A stretch of 41,360 nt of DNA from Oscillospiraceae bacterium (lineage in GTDB: Bacteria; Bacillota; Clostridia; Oscillospirales; Ruminococcaceae), in the NCBI GenBank assembly GCA_017436765.1, contig JAFSCM010000026.1:1-41360 (forward strand), given 5' to 3'. A program made the translations under genes and the position numbers. The notes under the pieces were generated by a model. The model had not been told where the DNA came from, searched no databases, and saw only the letters and a list, made by a program, of their open reading frames with translations. Numbering within the stretch: position 1 is the first letter of the stretch; every line of letters starts with the position of its first letter. Of this stretch, positions 40,191 to 41,360 are shown piece after piece.

Positions 40191-41288
40191 TTATACATTG
40201 AAGCGGAACAGTGTAACGTCGCCGTCCTTCATAACATATTCCTTGCCTTCGCTGCGCACAAGGCCTTTTTCCTTTGCAGCAACCATTGTGCCGCAGGCCA
40301 TAAGGTCGTCGTAAGCGATAATTTCAGCACGGATAAAGCCGCGTTCAAAGTCAGAGTGAATTTTACCTGCAGCCTGTGGTGCTTTTGTGCCTTTTGTGAT
40401 TGTCCATGCGCGCACTTCTTCAGGACCTGCTGTCAGGTAGCTGATAAGACCAAGGAGAGCGTAGCTTTCCTTGATAAGGTTGTCAAGGCCGCTTGTTGTA
40501 AGACCGAACTCTGCAAGAAACTCTCTCTTTTCATCCTTGTCCATATCCGCAACATCTTCTTCGATTTTTGCGCAGATTGGCATACAGCCGCTCTTGTCAG
40601 CCTTTGCCTTTTCAGCAACCAGCGGATAGTATGTGTTGTTTTCAATGCCGTCCATAACATCTTCTTCGCTGAGGTTGCAGGCATAGATAACAGGTTTTGC
40701 GGAAAGGAGAGGCATTTCGTAGAACCATTCCTTTTCGTTGTCGCTCAAAAGTTCAAAGCCGCGGGCATTTTTGCCTTCGCCCAGCCATTCAGCCAGTCTT
40801 TCCAGCATTTCAAGACAGTCACCCAGCTTTTTGTCGCCCTTCATAGCCTTCTTTGTTCTGTCAATGCGTCTTTCAACAATTTCAAGGTCAGAGAGAACAA
40901 GCTCAAGGTCGATTGTTTCAATATCGCGGATAGGGTCAACGCTGCCTTCAACATGGATAATATCTGTTGAGTCAAAGCAGCGCACCATATGGATGATAGC
41001 ATCAACTTCACGGATGTGGCTGAGGAACTTGTTGCCCAGACCTTCACCGTGGCTTGCGCCTTTTACAAGACCTGCAATGTCAACGAACTCGATGATAGCA
41101 GGTGTGTATTTTTTAGGGTTGTACATTTCTGCCAGCTTGTCCAGTCTTTCGTCAGGCACAGCAACAACGCCAACATTAGGCTCGATTGTGCAGAAAGGAA
41201 AGTTTGCGCTGGCTGCACCAGCATTTGTAATTGCGTTAAAAAGGGTACTTTTGCCAACATTTGGCAGACCCACAATACCAAGTTTCAT
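40191..41288 (-). CDS. ychF: Redox-regulated ATPase/GTPase YchF
   Basis: A 365-residue Obg-like P-loop NTPase (YchF/OLA1) that binds ribosomes and prefers ATP. G1 is GLPNVGKS (7-14), followed by the family [12 protein letters not shown] and G3 [11 protein letters not shown] coiled-coil insertion lies at about 130-190, and the C-terminal TGS domain shows [22 protein letters not shown]. Length is canonical. CGGAGG precedes the ATG and a promoter lies just upstream. It is a conserved single-gene unit. Confidence 0.96.
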   Translation of the reverse strand: MKLGIVGLPNVGKSTLFNAITNAGAASANFPFCTIEPNVGVVAVPDERLDKLAEMYNPKKYTPAIIEFVDIAGLVKGASHGEGLGNKFLSHIREVDAIIHMVRCFDSTDIIHVEGSVDPIRDIETIDLELVLSDLEIVERRIDRTKKAMKGDKKLGDCLEMLERLAEWLGEGKNARGFELLSDNEKEWFYEMPLLSAKPVIYACNLSEEDVMDGIENNTYYPLVAEKAKADKSGCMPICAKIEEDVADMDKDEKREFLAEFGLTTSGLDNLIKESYALLGLISYLTAGPEEVRAWTITKGTKAPQAAGKIHSDFERGFIRAEIIAYDDLMACGTMVAAKEKGLVRSEGKEYVMKDGDVTLFRFNV

Positions 41289-41331
41289 ATATATAATTCC
41301 TCCGGTTTAATGGACATAATTCAACATATAT

Positions 41332-41360
41332 ATCATACTATATTTTAAAGGGGTTGTCCA
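41332..41360 (-). promoter_or_regulatory. ychF promoter
   Basis: On the minus strand -35 TGGACA (41360-41355) and -10 TATGAT (41337-41332) have a 17-base spacer, about 45 bases upstream of the ychF start. The -35 reaches the window edge. Confidence 0.6.

Noticed and set aside
1..41360. CRISPR array, tRNA or rRNA genes
   Set aside because: No regularly spaced repeats, no tRNA cloverleaf with conserved T-loop sequence and no rRNA segment were seen. The cloverleaf-like fold at 37420-37484 lacks tRNA consensus bases.

Overview
The window looks like a chromosomal segment of a low-to-mid-GC Gram-positive anaerobe, most likely class Clostridia (Oscillospiraceae/Ruminococcaceae type). The reasons are strong GGAGG-type ribosome binding sites, an O2-sensitive enzyme set (NrdG activase, PyrK/class 1B PyrD, Rnf-type membrane proteins, Mrp/NBP35), a TIGR01906 membrane protein, and many small hairpin repeats between genes. 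The family assignment is inference; no rRNA or tRNA gene was found.

Region 1 (1-13,000, all minus strand) is the late operon of a prophage. Read right to left it holds a small terminase, large terminase, a coiled-coil virion protein, a small membrane protein, portal, a Cys-rich small protein, scaffold, a major capsid protein with a C-terminal Ig-like domain, a connector/adaptor, a 621-residue tail-nozzle candidate, tail-fibre-like proteins, a GH25 endolysin, a holin and a truncated gene at the window edge. No tape measure, tail tube or sheath gene is present, which suggests a short-tailed (podovirus-like) virion. No integrase or repressor lies between the terminase and the host genes. The large terminase has no ATG/GTG/TTG codon in front of its Walker A motif and probably starts at ATA.

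Region 2 (13,250-24,460) is host DNA of mixed orientation: an HD-domain protein, an orphan sensor histidine kinase, an HtrA protease, a MalY/PatB aminotransferase (minus), PrmA, a TrmN6-like methyltransferase, a DUF559 protein embedded in a palindromic repeat, a TIGR01906 membrane protein, NrdG, Mrp (minus) and a QueG-like iron-sulfur protein. Three copies of one intergenic hairpin repeat occur here; two carry a GC-rich insert flanked by a direct repeat. The divergent mrp/queG spacer is packed with DnaA-box-like 9-mers.

Region 3 (24,460-29,520) holds rpe and then a three-gene Rnf-like membrane cluster in the order D-E-A. The genes for subunits B, C and G are absent, and the four cysteines that hold the intramembrane [2Fe-2S] cluster of RnfA/RnfE are all replaced. 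A membrane-anchored, glycosidase-like extracellular protein follows. I consider this cluster the most unusual system in the window.

Region 4 (29,520-38,340) is the de novo pyrimidine cluster pyrC-carB-pyrK-pyrD-pyrF-pyrE, without carA or pyrB. The spacers before pyrK, pyrF and pyrE are long and full of hairpins; the pyrE leader holds a tandem structured motif.

Region 5 (38,340-41,360) holds an unknown secreted or anchored protein, an EamA-type transporter (minus) and the GTPase YchF (minus).
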